A stretch of 64,000 bases of DNA from Mycolicibacterium arabiense (GTDB lineage Bacteria > Actinomycetota > Actinomycetes > Mycobacteriales > Mycobacteriaceae): the NCBI RefSeq assembly GCF_010731815.2, contig NZ_AP022592.1, forward strand, positions 310,001-374,000. Reading direction: 5' to 3'. Shown here piece after piece: positions 17,439 through 26,548 of the stretch (the first letter of the stretch is position 1; every line of letters begins with the position of its first letter). The translations under genes and the position numbers were made by a program. Under the pieces are notes generated by a model, which was given only the letters and a program-made list of their open reading frames with translations, did no database searches and was not told where the DNA came from.

Positions 17439-18077
17439 ATGGCGAATCAAGACATCGTGAGCCTGGTGACAATTGCCGGTGCCGTCGCGATCGGGGCCAT
17501 CAGTCCTGGGCCCAGCTTTCTCCTGGTGGCGCAGACGGCGCTTTCGACGACACCGCGCAGAGGTCGTGTCGCAACGCTCGGTGTGGGCACGGGTGGGTTG
17601 GTATTTGCTGTTGCCGCCACCGCGGGAGTAGGGACGGTCCTGGCTTACGCCGTCTCGACGTTCCTGGTGATCAAGGTGCTAGCCGGGGACTATTTGATGT
17701 ATCTCGGCGTTCGCCTGTGGAAGGCGGGCGATCACGACGGAACCCTGCCGCAGGCCGGGCCCCTTCCGTCGAGCCGGACCTTCGCCATCGCGATGTCGAC
17801 ACAGTTGAGCAACCCGAAGGCAACCGTGGTCCATGGCAGCGTCTTCGCGTCCGCGCTGCCGGCGCATCCCTCGCGCTGGTTGTTGACCGCCCTTCCTCTC
17901 GTGGTGTTGTCCATCGAGGCGTCCTGGTACCTGACGGTCGCCACCATGATGTCGCGGCCCACACCCAGGCTGGTGTACGGCAGGGCGAGGTCGGCCCTCG
18001 ACCATAAGGCTGGCACCTTCATGGCTGGGCTGGGTGCGCTGATCGCCACCGAGGGACTACGAGGCGCTCTCCGGTGA
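17439..18077 (+). CDS. LysE/RhtB family amino-acid exporter
   Basis: A 212-aa protein with about six membrane helices. The family signature 'GAISPGPSFLLVAQTALSTTPRRG' is at residues 19-42, and the 'QLSNPKATVV' block (about 127-136) is also typical. RhtB-type proteins export homoserine, threonine or other neutral amino acids with the proton gradient. AAGGAGG lies 8 bases before the ATG. It is isolated; no LysG-type activator is adjacent. An N-terminal fragment of a paralogue is at 9414-9536. Confidence 0.9.
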   Translation: MANQDIVSLVTIAGAVAIGAISPGPSFLLVAQTALSTTPRRGRVATLGVGTGGLVFAVAATAGVGTVLAYAVSTFLVIKVLAGDYLMYLGVRLWKAGDHDGTLPQAGPLPSSRTFAIAMSTQLSNPKATVVHGSVFASALPAHPSRWLLTALPLVVLSIEASWYLTVATMMSRPTPRLVYGRARSALDHKAGTFMAGLGALIATEGLRGALR

Positions 18078-18336
18078 CGGCCTCAAACCACGGCAGATGG
18101 CACCGCCCCCACGTTGACGCGTTTTCGTTGCTTGCCTCCGGTATCGGCAGGGGTTCTGATACACGTATGCGTTAACGGGCTGGCCTCGCTCAGCGCAAGC
18201 CCTGGTAGCCATACGACTATGTGGAGCAACGGCTCAAGAACGCACGATGTCGACCAGCACGTTCGCTGGTGAGGATTCCGCCGTCTGATCGGTCGATGCT
18301 GGCGCGCCCAACCGACCGCGCCAGGTCGATTAGCGG

Positions 18337-19737
18337 TCAGTACTCGATGAAGCGCGTTACGTACGGTGTCATGCCCGAGGTACGGACGGCAGACACATGC
18401 ACGTCCGAACCTGTGAAGGGAGCTTCGAGCATCATCCCCTGCCCGAGGTAGAGCGCCTCGTGCTGGCTAGCACCGGGCCCGTAGAAGATGACGTCTCCGC
18501 GCCGCATCTGTGCCGAAGGCACTTTGCGACCGGCGTCGTATTGGTCGCCCGAGTAGTGCGGCAGTTTGATGCCAACGCCGGCGAAAGCGAATAACACTAT
18601 GCCCGAGCAATCGAAACCGCTGGTGCCCGCGCCCGAGTCGATGCCCCGAGAGGGTCCGGCCGCGCTGCCGCCACCCCACGAGTAGGGCACGCCAATCTGG
18701 GACATCGCACGTCGGATGACGTACTCCGAGGCTTGTCGCCCGTACGCCCGCGGTATGGCGCCGTTGGTGAGGCCGGCCTGCGCGTTGGGCACCTCCGCCG
18801 GAACGATGCCCAAACCGTTGAGAAATGAACGTCCCAGATCGGCTGTCACGTTCGCCGACGCCGAAGCCACGCCGAGGATCGAGTTCACCACGGCCAGCGG
18901 ATCAGTCGTCACGTTCGCACTCGGAACGGATGGCAGCGTCGTGTCCCACTCCTGCACGCTCGCCGCACCCGGCCCCCGATCCGCTGCTAGATCCCAGGCT
19001 TTAGTGCTGTCCGCCGCTACGCCTGCCGCATCCTTGGCGATACGACGATCGGCCGCCAACGACTCGATACGTTGGCGTTGGTCGGCGAAGGCTGCCCGTG
19101 CTGCGGTTAGATCGGAGACTGCTTCTTCTTGGAGGCGCTGCGCCGCGGCCCGCGCGGCGTTGGCGTCGTCGCGCGTGGCGCGTGCGCTCGACTCGGCATC
19201 CACCTCGCGTGTACGCGCCCGATTCAGGTTAGCCAATGATTGGCGCTGGCTTAGTGCGATTGCTCGTCCCGCGGCCAGCGTCGACAAGGCCTCTGCGGGG
19301 TCAGTTGCCATCAGCGACGAGGCACTTGGCCCGTTGACGTACGTTGAAACGGCGAATAGGTCGAAGCGGTGCTGCGCTTCCTCGATCTGTGAGCGTGCAC
19401 GAAGCACAGCGTCCTGCCGTCGTCGAACATCGGACTCGGCCACGGCCGCCGTGTCACGAGCCGCGCCCAGTCGCACGATGGCTTGATTTACCTGCTCCTG
19501 CAGGGTTTGAACTTGCGCGCCGGCTTGGTGGAGCTGCTGCTCGGCGTCGGCCGCGGCAGCAACCGACCCGACGAGGTCGTTCTCACCGGGCGTTGCCGCG
19601 GCGACCGCACCCTGCGCAGATACCGCGGCCAAGCCGACCGACGCTAGAAGACCGACCGCGAGAAGCTGGCAGCATCCCTTGCCCGCCATCGAATACGTGA
19701 TCGTCGATTTCGGCTCGTGCTCACCGTGATTGATCAT
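18337..19737 (-). CDS. RipA-like NlpC/P60 peptidoglycan endopeptidase
   Basis: A 466-aa exported D,L-endopeptidase that cuts the peptide stems of peptidoglycan during septum splitting. A signal segment (about residues 22-46) is followed by a long coiled coil (about 60-230) with 'AAQHRFDLFAVSTYVNGPSASSLMA'-type blocks known from RipA. The NlpC/P60 domain is at the C-terminus: 'GRQASEYVIRRAMSQIGVPYSWGGG', catalytic Cys in GFDCSGIV, His in SQHEALYLG. RipA normally reads SQHVTIYLG at the last site; the His is kept. The order (coiled coil, linker, catalytic domain) fits autoinhibited RipA, activated by proteolysis. The gene is monocistronic. Confidence 0.92.
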   Translation of the reverse strand: MINHGEHEPKSTITYSMAGKGCCQLLAVGLLASVGLAAVSAQGAVAAATPGENDLVGSVAAAADAEQQLHQAGAQVQTLQEQVNQAIVRLGAARDTAAVAESDVRRRQDAVLRARSQIEEAQHRFDLFAVSTYVNGPSASSLMATDPAEALSTLAAGRAIALSQRQSLANLNRARTREVDAESSARATRDDANAARAAAQRLQEEAVSDLTAARAAFADQRQRIESLAADRRIAKDAAGVAADSTKAWDLAADRGPGAASVQEWDTTLPSVPSANVTTDPLAVVNSILGVASASANVTADLGRSFLNGLGIVPAEVPNAQAGLTNGAIPRAYGRQASEYVIRRAMSQIGVPYSWGGGSAAGPSRGIDSGAGTSGFDCSGIVLFAFAGVGIKLPHYSGDQYDAGRKVPSAQMRRGDVIFYGPGASQHEALYLGQGMMLEAPFTGSDVHVSAVRTSGMTPYVTRFIEY

Positions 19738-20081
19738 TGGTCTCCTTGCCGATGGTTGGTTTACGAAGACGCGAGCTCGCCCATGCTAATGGTTAGCGCC
19801 GGTCACAACATTAGTTGCACCTGCCGCCGCGGGAAGGGGGTGGGTGGATTTGGTGCTGCAACCGTGACATTGACGGGCCCAGTACCGCCCACTGGGAAAC
19901 TTTTTGGGCTACGCACCCCACGGGGGTGACAGGCCGAGGGCCGCTCCACAGCAGGTCGTTCCATTGCCGACATTCGACCGGCACAGCGGAACACCGCCGC
20001 GCCAACTCGCCTCCGGATCGAAAGCACGGAAACCACTGACTCACACTGCTTGCGGGCTCGACCGCGGGCTATCGTCGAGTC
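19738..20081. other. Intergenic region, 344 bases
   Basis: Upstream regions of the divergent ripA-like and MOSC loci. A GC-rich imperfect hairpin is possible around 19880-19897. No gene or strong signal was recognised. Confidence 0.4.
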
Positions 20082-20898
20082 ATGGGCGCCACGTCACGGC
20101 TACATGCGCAAAGTCTGCACCGCTACCCGGTGAAGTCATGCTGGGAGAAGGCGCCGATGTATTGATCGTCGATCACGGCGGGGCCCAGGGCGACCGTCGG
20201 TTCGCCTTGATCGACGAATCCAACGGTCATGTGGCCAGCGCGAAGCAGGCCAGACTGTGGCGCACTTTGCTGCAGTGTCAAGCGTTCGTCAACGCGTCCG
20301 GGGTCCACATCCGATTCCCGGGCGGACGTGTCACCGCGACCGACGACGAAGACATCGACGAGCTGCTCTCGTCGTTTGTGGGTCGTCCGGTTCACTTGAT
20401 GGACAAGAGACCGCCAGGGGCGACTCTCGAGCGCGCTGATCCCGAACAGGTGCTCGAGCGCGGGCTAGACGCCGAAGTAGACGCGCCGCTCCTCGAGCTG
20501 GCCCAAGCAACTCCAGGCACATCGTTCACCGACTTCGCGCCGCTTCACGCGATCACCACCGCCACCCTGTGTGCGATCGGCGTGGAGGCCGAACGCTACC
20601 GCCCGAACCTGGTCATCGAGACTCCGCTTGACCATCCCCCTACGCAGAGAACGACTGGACCGGAGGCACTCTCACGGTTGGTGGGACGCGTCTGCGCGTT
20701 CTCGGTCCGACTCCGCGGTGCGTCATCCCGACCCTGGAGCACGGCCAGTTGCCGCGAGCGCCCCACGCATTGCGCACACCAACGGTGCACAATCGCGTAC
20801 AGGCTTTTGATTTCGGCGTGCTCCCCTGCGCGGGGACATACCTCGACGTCGTCGCCGAAGGTGCGATGCACGTCGGCGACAGCGTCGTGAGGGAGTAA
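20082..20898 (+). pseudogene. MOSC-domain protein gene with two frameshifts
   Basis: The gene reads LHRYPVKS in its first frame, then 'MLGEGADVLIVDHGGAQGDRRFALIDE...VHIRFPGG' in a second, and from about 20640 'AENDWTGGTLTVGGTRLRVLGPTPRCVIPTLEHG...GDSVVRE' back in a third, stopping at 20898. Together they rebuild a complete MOSC protein of about 270 aa with the conserved 'PTPRC' Cys, a family that binds molybdenum cofactor or carries sulfur. One base is missing near 20135 and a second indel lies near 20635. Either the gene is dead or the assembly has two errors. Confidence 0.75.
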
Positions 20899-21259
20899 CC
20901 GGGCGCTGCTTCTAGCGGCTTCTTGGTGCCAGATAGCGGCAGCGCCGCTGCCCGCGCGGCACGAACGCGTCATGTCGGCGACCCGGTTCGGCGGCCCAGC
21001 GTGTGGCCGGGACGCACAAGCGCTGCCGCATCAGACCATCCCAGATGTGTCAGGCATTCTCCGGCAATCAATCACATCAACAGCCGCGCATTCTTAGGGC
21101 GAATCTACTGGAGCGCCGCCGATCGGCCCTCCTCACCAACGGTGTACCTGGTAGATACGGCGATCGTCCACTGTGTCAAACGCGGACGAAGACAGTCCGT
21201 CGCGGCGAGCATTGGTTGGCCATACACCACGTCGAGTCGAGTAACCCATAGAATGGGTT
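20899..21259. other. Intergenic region, 361 bases
   Basis: No credible gene. Near its end AACCCAT-AGA-ATGGGTT (21243-21259) is a perfect 7-bp dyad immediately before the histidine kinase start and may be an operator or translational hairpin. Confidence 0.45.
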
Positions 21260-22774
21260 GTGTACCCCAGCCAATCACCAGAGGGCAGTTCAGTGAATGA
21301 AGCGCGATCCGTGAGGGAATCAACACCGGCGACGGCAATGCTGCGAGGGTTGTTCTTGTTCGAGGCGCTGCCAGGGGAGCACCTTGAGTCCCTCGCCGCC
21401 AACAGCGCTTTGGTGGACTACGACGCCGGGCTCCTCTTCGGCGAAGGCGAGCCCGCTCGCTTCTTCTACGTGCTTGTAGATGGCGAGCTTTCGCTGAGCA
21501 AGCGAGCCGGCGACCGGGACGTCGAGACGACGCGTACCAGCCACCGCGGCGCATACTGCGGCGCGACAGCGTCGTTCATCGAGAACCCGCCCGAAGCGTA
21601 CGGCTTCTCCGCGCGAACCGTCGGTTCCACGCGGATGATTCGCATCGGCGCGGAATACCTTGGCCGGTTCATCCGCACCCATTATCCGATGGCGGTGCAC
21701 TTGCTGCAGGGCATGCATGTCGATCACGAGGGCGTCCACCAAATCGTCGATCAACAACGCCGGATCCAGGCCGCCGGAACACTCACTGCCGGCCTCATGC
21801 ACGGCCTCAACAACCCTGCAGCGGCCATCGCCCGGATCGCATCACACCTAAATACGATCCACCACAGGGACCTCCAGGTCTCGACCTACGGACGCCTCTC
21901 CCCGGCTGCCGCTGCTGTCTACGCTACGTTCAGATCTGACGCGAGCCGGGCGGTCCAAGCAGAACAGATCTCGCCAGCGTCGGCGTTGGAACGCATCCAA
22001 AGGGAAGAACGAATCGACGAATGGCTCACCGCACACGGTATCGAGCAGTCATGGGTGAAAGCACCGACTCTGGCTGCCGGCGGTATATCCGTTAGCTGGC
22101 TGCAGGTCGTGGCCGATACCCTCGATTGCACTGATTCCCTGTCCGAACTCGATGCGGTCTTATCCGCGGTAGCCGATCGGCTCGACACCCTCCTGCTCGT
22201 CAAGGAACTCGCCGCCGCGAGTGCTGAGGTCAGCGCACTCGTCGCATCAGCGAGGACGTATTCACAAGTAGACAGTTCCCCCCTACGGCAGTGCGAACTC
22301 AACGAACTCCTGGATAGCACGTTGACTGTCATGGCTTCCGTCGTCGGCGACGGCATCGACATTCGCCGCGACTATGCCGCGAACCTGCCCCCGCTCAGGT
22401 GCTATGCCGCAGAACTCAACCAGGCCTACAACAACATCATCCAGAACGCGGTCGAAGCAATTAAGGCGACTGATGAGCGCACGGGCACCATCACGGTGCG
22501 TACCAGTTTGTTCGACCCGGGCATCGTCCGCGTCGACATCATCGATACCGGGGCCGGCATCGATGCGGCAATCCACGATCGCATCTTCCTGCCCTTCTTC
22601 ACGACCAAACCGGTGGGGCAAGGCATTGGAATGGGCTTGGACTTGGCTTGGCGCACCATCGTCGGAATGCACCGCGGGTCCCTGAGCGTTGCGTCCCAGC
22701 CTGGCAACACCCAAATCACTGCCTGCTTGCCGCTCGAACTCGGGAGCCCTGAACCCCATCCCGCGGCCCCGTGA
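21260..22774 (+). CDS. Soluble histidine kinase with cNMP-binding domain
   Basis: A 504-aa kinase. Residues about 27-140 form a Crp-type cyclic-nucleotide-binding domain ('LFEALPGEHLESLAANS...FFYVLVDGELSLSKRAG'). The phosphoacceptor is His181 in 'AGLMHGLNNPAAAIAR', then a helical section. The HATPase domain has the N-box 'NQAYNNIIQNAVEAI', G1 'DTGAGI' and G2 'GQGIGMGLDLA'. There is no membrane segment or PAS domain, and no response regulator gene nearby, so the partner is elsewhere. The GTG at 21260 is one option; a GTG at 21293 (VNEARS) after AGAGGGCAG is an alternative. Input is probably a nucleotide or redox-related ligand; which one is unknown. Confidence 0.88.
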   Translation: MYPSQSPEGSSVNEARSVRESTPATAMLRGLFLFEALPGEHLESLAANSALVDYDAGLLFGEGEPARFFYVLVDGELSLSKRAGDRDVETTRTSHRGAYCGATASFIENPPEAYGFSARTVGSTRMIRIGAEYLGRFIRTHYPMAVHLLQGMHVDHEGVHQIVDQQRRIQAAGTLTAGLMHGLNNPAAAIARIASHLNTIHHRDLQVSTYGRLSPAAAAVYATFRSDASRAVQAEQISPASALERIQREERIDEWLTAHGIEQSWVKAPTLAAGGISVSWLQVVADTLDCTDSLSELDAVLSAVADRLDTLLLVKELAAASAEVSALVASARTYSQVDSSPLRQCELNELLDSTLTVMASVVGDGIDIRRDYAANLPPLRCYAAELNQAYNNIIQNAVEAIKATDERTGTITVRTSLFDPGIVRVDIIDTGAGIDAAIHDRIFLPFFTTKPVGQGIGMGLDLAWRTIVGMHRGSLSVASQPGNTQITACLPLELGSPEPHPAAP

Positions 22775-23457
22775 TCCGCGCCTGCGACTGGCCCCACCAG
22801 TGATGGGATGTTGACGACCACACCGTGAGAGTTCGATGCGACAAGGGGCGGGTAGAAGGCTCTGTCTCGTCTTGCCGCGCCGGCTCATGACGGCGGGCCA
22901 CAAAACGTGACTGCACGGTCAGTCGCGCACACGACGGGGGTTGCAGGCGTCCGAGTAGTCACGCGCGACGCGCCGCCTCGGCCCGGCGGTGGGGCCTGGT
23001 GTCGCCGCCCGGGCTTTTGTAGATTCCAAAGGTGTTGGAGAAGAGAGTCATTGGGTGAGCAGCGTGTCAATCGCGTCTGAAATGTGATGCGGAAGGAGCG
23101 CACGTTCGACCGCTCCACGCATCGAGGTGCCAAGCTGCACTCGCCAGTCCGACCGTTTGATCGCCGTGGTGTTGTGGCCGGCGTGGCGTTGCCACGATGC
23201 GAGTAGACACGTCTCCACGCGTCAGAAGGTGCTGCTGGGTGCTGGTGCGGTGAAGCCTTCCTGAACCGGCGTGAGTACCGCATAGGGGTGCGGTTGCGGC
23301 TCCTGGCGTCGATCGCGGCGAGGGCTGAAGAGCGATCCTCGAGCCGCCGCCCCGCCCTCGATCTCGCGCTGAGTGGGTTCGATGTGCCCCGGGACCCTTG
23401 CCGACACCAAGAGGGTCGGGCATCAGTTCGGTGCCCGACCGCGCTCGGTGACGGTGC
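22775..23457. other. Intergenic region, 683 bases
   Basis: Contains the probable kinase terminator (22981-23017). Open frames on the minus strand are long but of poor composition and have no ribosome sites. Nothing else recognised. Confidence 0.45.
22981..23017 (+). terminator. GC hairpin followed by TTTT
   Basis: GCCCGGCGG pairs with CCGCCCGGGC (one bulge) and is followed by CTTTTG, about 200 bases after the histidine kinase stop. Confidence 0.5.
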
Positions 23458-23622
23458 CTAGTGGTGAACGGTCGTGTCAACGTGCGGGACGGCGACGTGC
23501 GGCTGGGTGATGGTGTTGACCCAGATGTGGTGGCCAAGGTCGGCTTGTGCGGGCGCGGCTAGGCCGAGGACCCCGGCGGTCAGGGCAGCAGCAGCGAGCG
23601 AGACGATCCCGAAATTCTTCAT
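23458..23622 (-). CDS. Small secreted peptide, 54 aa (paralogue B)
   Basis: Second copy of the gene at 5453-5617. The signal peptide MKNFGIVSLAAAALTAG ends in APAQA-D at residue 27. The mature 27 residues start DLGHHIWVN and end PHVDTTVHH. Identical length, the same cleavage site and the same conserved DLGHH, WVN and PHVDTT blocks show duplication with purifying selection on the mature part. The promoter block is conserved as well (23714-23753). There are no neighbouring genes in an operon. Function unknown. Confidence 0.85.
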   Translation of the reverse strand: MKNFGIVSLAAAALTAGVLGLAAPAQADLGHHIWVNTITQPHVAVPHVDTTVHH

Positions 23623-23713
23623 GTCGATACTCCGTCGTGGTTGTGTTTGCGGTCTTGGCTCACTTGGGGAGTGGCCAAGGCCCTAGCGCGATCACTCGGG
23701 GTAACTCCCAAGT

Positions 23714-23753
23714 GATCTACTAATGGTAACAGTGCCTCATCACCATTAATTCC
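23714..23753 (-). promoter_or_regulatory. Conserved promoter of the second secreted peptide
   Basis: GGAATTAATG, 15 bases, TACCATTAGTAGATC on the minus strand. It matches 5699-5738 in 24 of the 25 block positions, with the same spacing, and lies 92 bases before the start codon. Confidence 0.7.
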
Positions 23754-23899
23754 GGTGCAGGAGCGCAGAGACGTTTGTTCTGAATCGGCAGGACCGGGGG
23801 CGGTGACCTTGCCGACGCCCAGCACTAACGCTCATGAACGGGAGTACCGTTATCCTCGCGGGCTGTCCAGGGCCCAGGTTCCCAAAAGGAGGTGCGCCG

Positions 23900-24507
23900 A
23901 TGTCGACTGGGCACTACCCAGACGAAGAACCCGTGGTGGTTAAATTGCTCAACACGCTGTCTGTGGTTCGCGGGGGCCGCCTTCACGACGTGCTGGCCGA
24001 CCCCTCCGAACTGCGCCGTGGGTGCGCGATGCGTCCTCCTGGACGGACCTGACTCCGCGGCGCGGGGACGCTGGCATCAACGAGCAGGCTGCCGTCGTAC
24101 GCCTAGTGTCCTTACGCGACGCAGCCCGCACGCTTGCAAGCAAGCGGACTCAAGACCCCCGGTCTCTAGGGGAGTAACCGGTCCGCGACGTCCGTGCCGC
24201 CATAGCCATTGTCAATGACAGCTCGGCGCTTAGCATGGTCTGGCCGGAGATGACGTTAGACGGACCCAAGGTGCAGCACCGTGAAAACTAATCGGGCGGA
24301 ACTCGACTCGACGCGCTCACCACTGTACTGGCGCGTCGTCTGATCCAATTCGTCGAAAGCCCCGAATGGGGTCAGTTATGCCCTTGCGTCGCGCCAAGCT
24401 GCGCCTATTACTTCGTCAAGAACAACACCCGTCGCCAATGGTGTTCCCCACAATGCGGCAACCGAGCCCGAGTCGCCCGCCACTCAGAGCGGCCCCGCCA
24501 AGTGTAA
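23900..24507 (+). pseudogene. CGNR zinc-finger regulator, decayed
   Basis: The ATG at 23900 (ribosome site AAAAGGAGG) starts 'PVVVKLLNTLSVVRGGRLHDVLADPSELRR', the ABATE domain of CGNR regulators. The frame then shifts by one base near 24018 ('WVRDASSWTDL'), meets in-frame TAA codons at 24175 and 24289, and still reads a perfect C-terminal zinc finger, 'APSCAYYFVKNNTRRQWCSPQCGNRARVARH', ending at 24507. All pieces lie in order, so this is one gene of about 200 codons killed by one indel and two stops. The preserved finger suggests decay is recent. Confidence 0.8.
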
Positions 24508-24809
24508 GGGCCTACGATCTCCATGTCGCGAACCGCCGGGTGCGTCCGATTCGAGGGTGTGATTCGAAACCAGTTCACCCCGAGGCGGGCACCAGCCACA
24601 AAACGACGGTGCCACAGCCTAAATTCGTCGGCGCGACACTCCGCGGCCGTCACTATTGGGTAAGCGGGACAGCCGCCAGGCGCCACTCCAGCTGGACAGG
24701 ACGTCGTAGTAGAGCCATCGTCAACCGTTCGCCGCAGATGGGCAGGGTCTGCCCAGCGAGTCCATCGTGGATAACCACTGTTATCCATCAGTCCCGGCAT
24801 ACTGGTGCA

Positions 24810-25833
24810 GTGCCCCAAGGCAGTCAACAGCCAGCCGTGTCGCCGTACCCCGGTTGGTTCAGCGACTTCCTCGCCGATCGCGCGATCCGCAAGCCGTCAC
24901 CGCACACGGCCAAGGCCTACCGCCAAGACTTCGAAGCGATCGCGGTCCGAATCGCTGGCACGGCCGAGGCCGTGCCGCACCTTCGCACCGATGACCTCTC
25001 GAGGGATGGGTTGCGTTTGGCGTTCGCCGCCTACCCACTCAGCGGCATCGGTCCGGCGCTGCTGGTCGACGTGGAATACGTTGTGCACCTTCTTGTTCAC
25101 CGCGGAGCTGCTCGAGGCCAATCCGATGCCCTTGATCGGTCGCCCAAAGGTGCCCAAGAGCCTGCCGAAGAGCTATCCCGCCCAGGCCGTCGCCGATCTA
25201 GTGGCTGCGATCGACGCTGACCACGGCTCTACCCGCAGCAGCGACTGGCCCGAGCGCGACCGCGCCATCGTCTTCACCTCATTGCTGGCCGGCCTGCGCG
25301 CCGACGAACTGCTCAACGCCAACGTGGGCGACATACGCCGCACCGACGACGGCGGCGTCCTGCACGTCCGCGGCAAGGGCAACAAAGATCGCCGCATCCC
25401 GATCGGCACGGAACTCCTGGAAGTCCTCGATGCGTATCTAGAAACACGCAGGACTCGCTTTCCCAACACGCGCAAGCGGGGCTCGAACGGCGGCACGCTG
25501 GCCGGCTTCGGCCCGACCGCTCCCCTGTTCGTGGGAAGCAACGGCGAACGCATCACCCGCGGAACGCTGCAGTATCGCATCTTGCGCGCATTCAAAAAGG
25601 CCGGCATTAACGGCGAACGAGCCTCTGGCGCACTCGTCCACGGTCTGCGCCACACCTTCGCCACAGAACTCGCCAACGCCAACGTCAGCGTCTACACGCT
25701 GATGAAGCTCCTCGGCCACGAATCAATGGTCACCTCACAACGTTACGTCGACGGCGCCGGCACCGACACCCGCACCGCCGCCGAACTCAACCCCCTGTAC
25801 GACCTTCTCAACACACGCCAGCGAAGTCACTAA
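24810..25833 (+). pseudogene. Tyrosine recombinase (integrase) with one frameshift
   Basis: An XerC/D-like recombinase in two frames. The N-terminal SAM-like domain is read from GTG 24810: 'YPGWFSDFLADRAIRKPSPHTAKAYRQDF' to 'LRLAFAAYP'. Near 25030 the frame changes and continues 'RRCWSTWNTLCTFLFTAELLEANPMPLIGRPKVPK' into a complete catalytic domain. The active-site set is intact: Arg in GLRADELLN, Lys in GKGNKDRRIP, His-x-x-Arg in HGLRHTFATE, His in GLLGHES-like LLGHESM, and the nucleophile Tyr in SQRYVDG. Without the indel the protein would be about 340 aa. A ribosomal frameshift or sequence error could leave it functional. Two further partial copies lie at 29785 and 33733. Confidence 0.85.
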
Positions 25834-25889
25834 CTGTCGCTTCGCGCGAGTCGTCAACGACGCGAACGCAAAATAATAGTTATTATGTC
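25422..25889 (+). repeat. Direct repeat, copy 1 (integrase 3' end and flank)
   Basis: About 465 bp comprising the 3' half of the integrase plus about 55 bp beyond its stop. It is repeated with scattered differences at 29785-30246, enclosing the cyclase/HEPN cassette. The conserved flank (CTTCGCGCGAG...ACGCGAACGCA) suggests that the duplication predates the cassette. Confidence 0.8.
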
Positions 25890-26548
25890 AGCTTCATTCA
25901 GGCAAAGCTGCGCCTCAGTCGATTTCAGGTGTTGATAATTGTTGTCCGCTCGCAATACGGATGGCGGGTCTCGCAACGAACCTGGCGGTCGGCGGGATGC
26001 GGCCACTTCCCACTCAATCTGGCGGTACGCCATAGCAGTTCCAGAAAAGTCGAACCACTGCGGTCGGCGGATTGCTGCTTGTTTGCCGCCCAACCTGGCC
26101 TGAGGGCGCGAGCACGCCGCCGTCGTCGCACGGTCACTTACTGACTTGATTGGGCCGCTAGGTGATCCATGAAGAGGTTACGTAGCTGCCAACTGGCGCA
26201 CGCCACCATCTCAAGGCTGCCGACGGTGCGATTCACCGTTGCCACCCTTGCACCCTTCGCCCCAACCGTTCGCCTTTGTTTCGTCACTGTGACGCAGTGC
26301 ATGTGGCGCCAATTATCGACAGACTGTCAGGTCCCAGCGTGCACGTGGCCGAGGAGCGAGGGTTTCATTCCTCGGGTCCTTCAGCGTGGCGATGCCTCGC
26401 TACTGCGGGCCGAAGAGGCGGTCTTGAAGGTCATGGTCGATGGGTCGCGCGCTCAGATGCTGGCCCAGGCTACCAGGATCCCTGAAAACTACCCGGCCCA
26501 ATTCAATGAAAGCTACGTTGCTTGTGTTGCAATGGAGGGGAAGGGAAC
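25834..26548. other. Intergenic region before the Pycsar operon, 715 bases
   Basis: Lower GC than the chromosome. An open frame at 26169-26570 could encode a protein ending 'RAEEAVLKVMVDGSRAQMLAQATRIPENYPAQFNESY', overlapping the first cyclase start by 22 bases, but it has no recognisable domain and an odd N-terminus. I do not call it as a gene. GGAGGGGAAGGGAAC before 26549 is the ribosome site of the first cyclase. Confidence 0.4.

Noticed and set aside
24366..24507. Cys-rich frame at the start of the integrase region read as its own gene
   Set aside because: It is the CGNR finger of the broken regulator at 23900 seen from the correct frame, not a separate protein.
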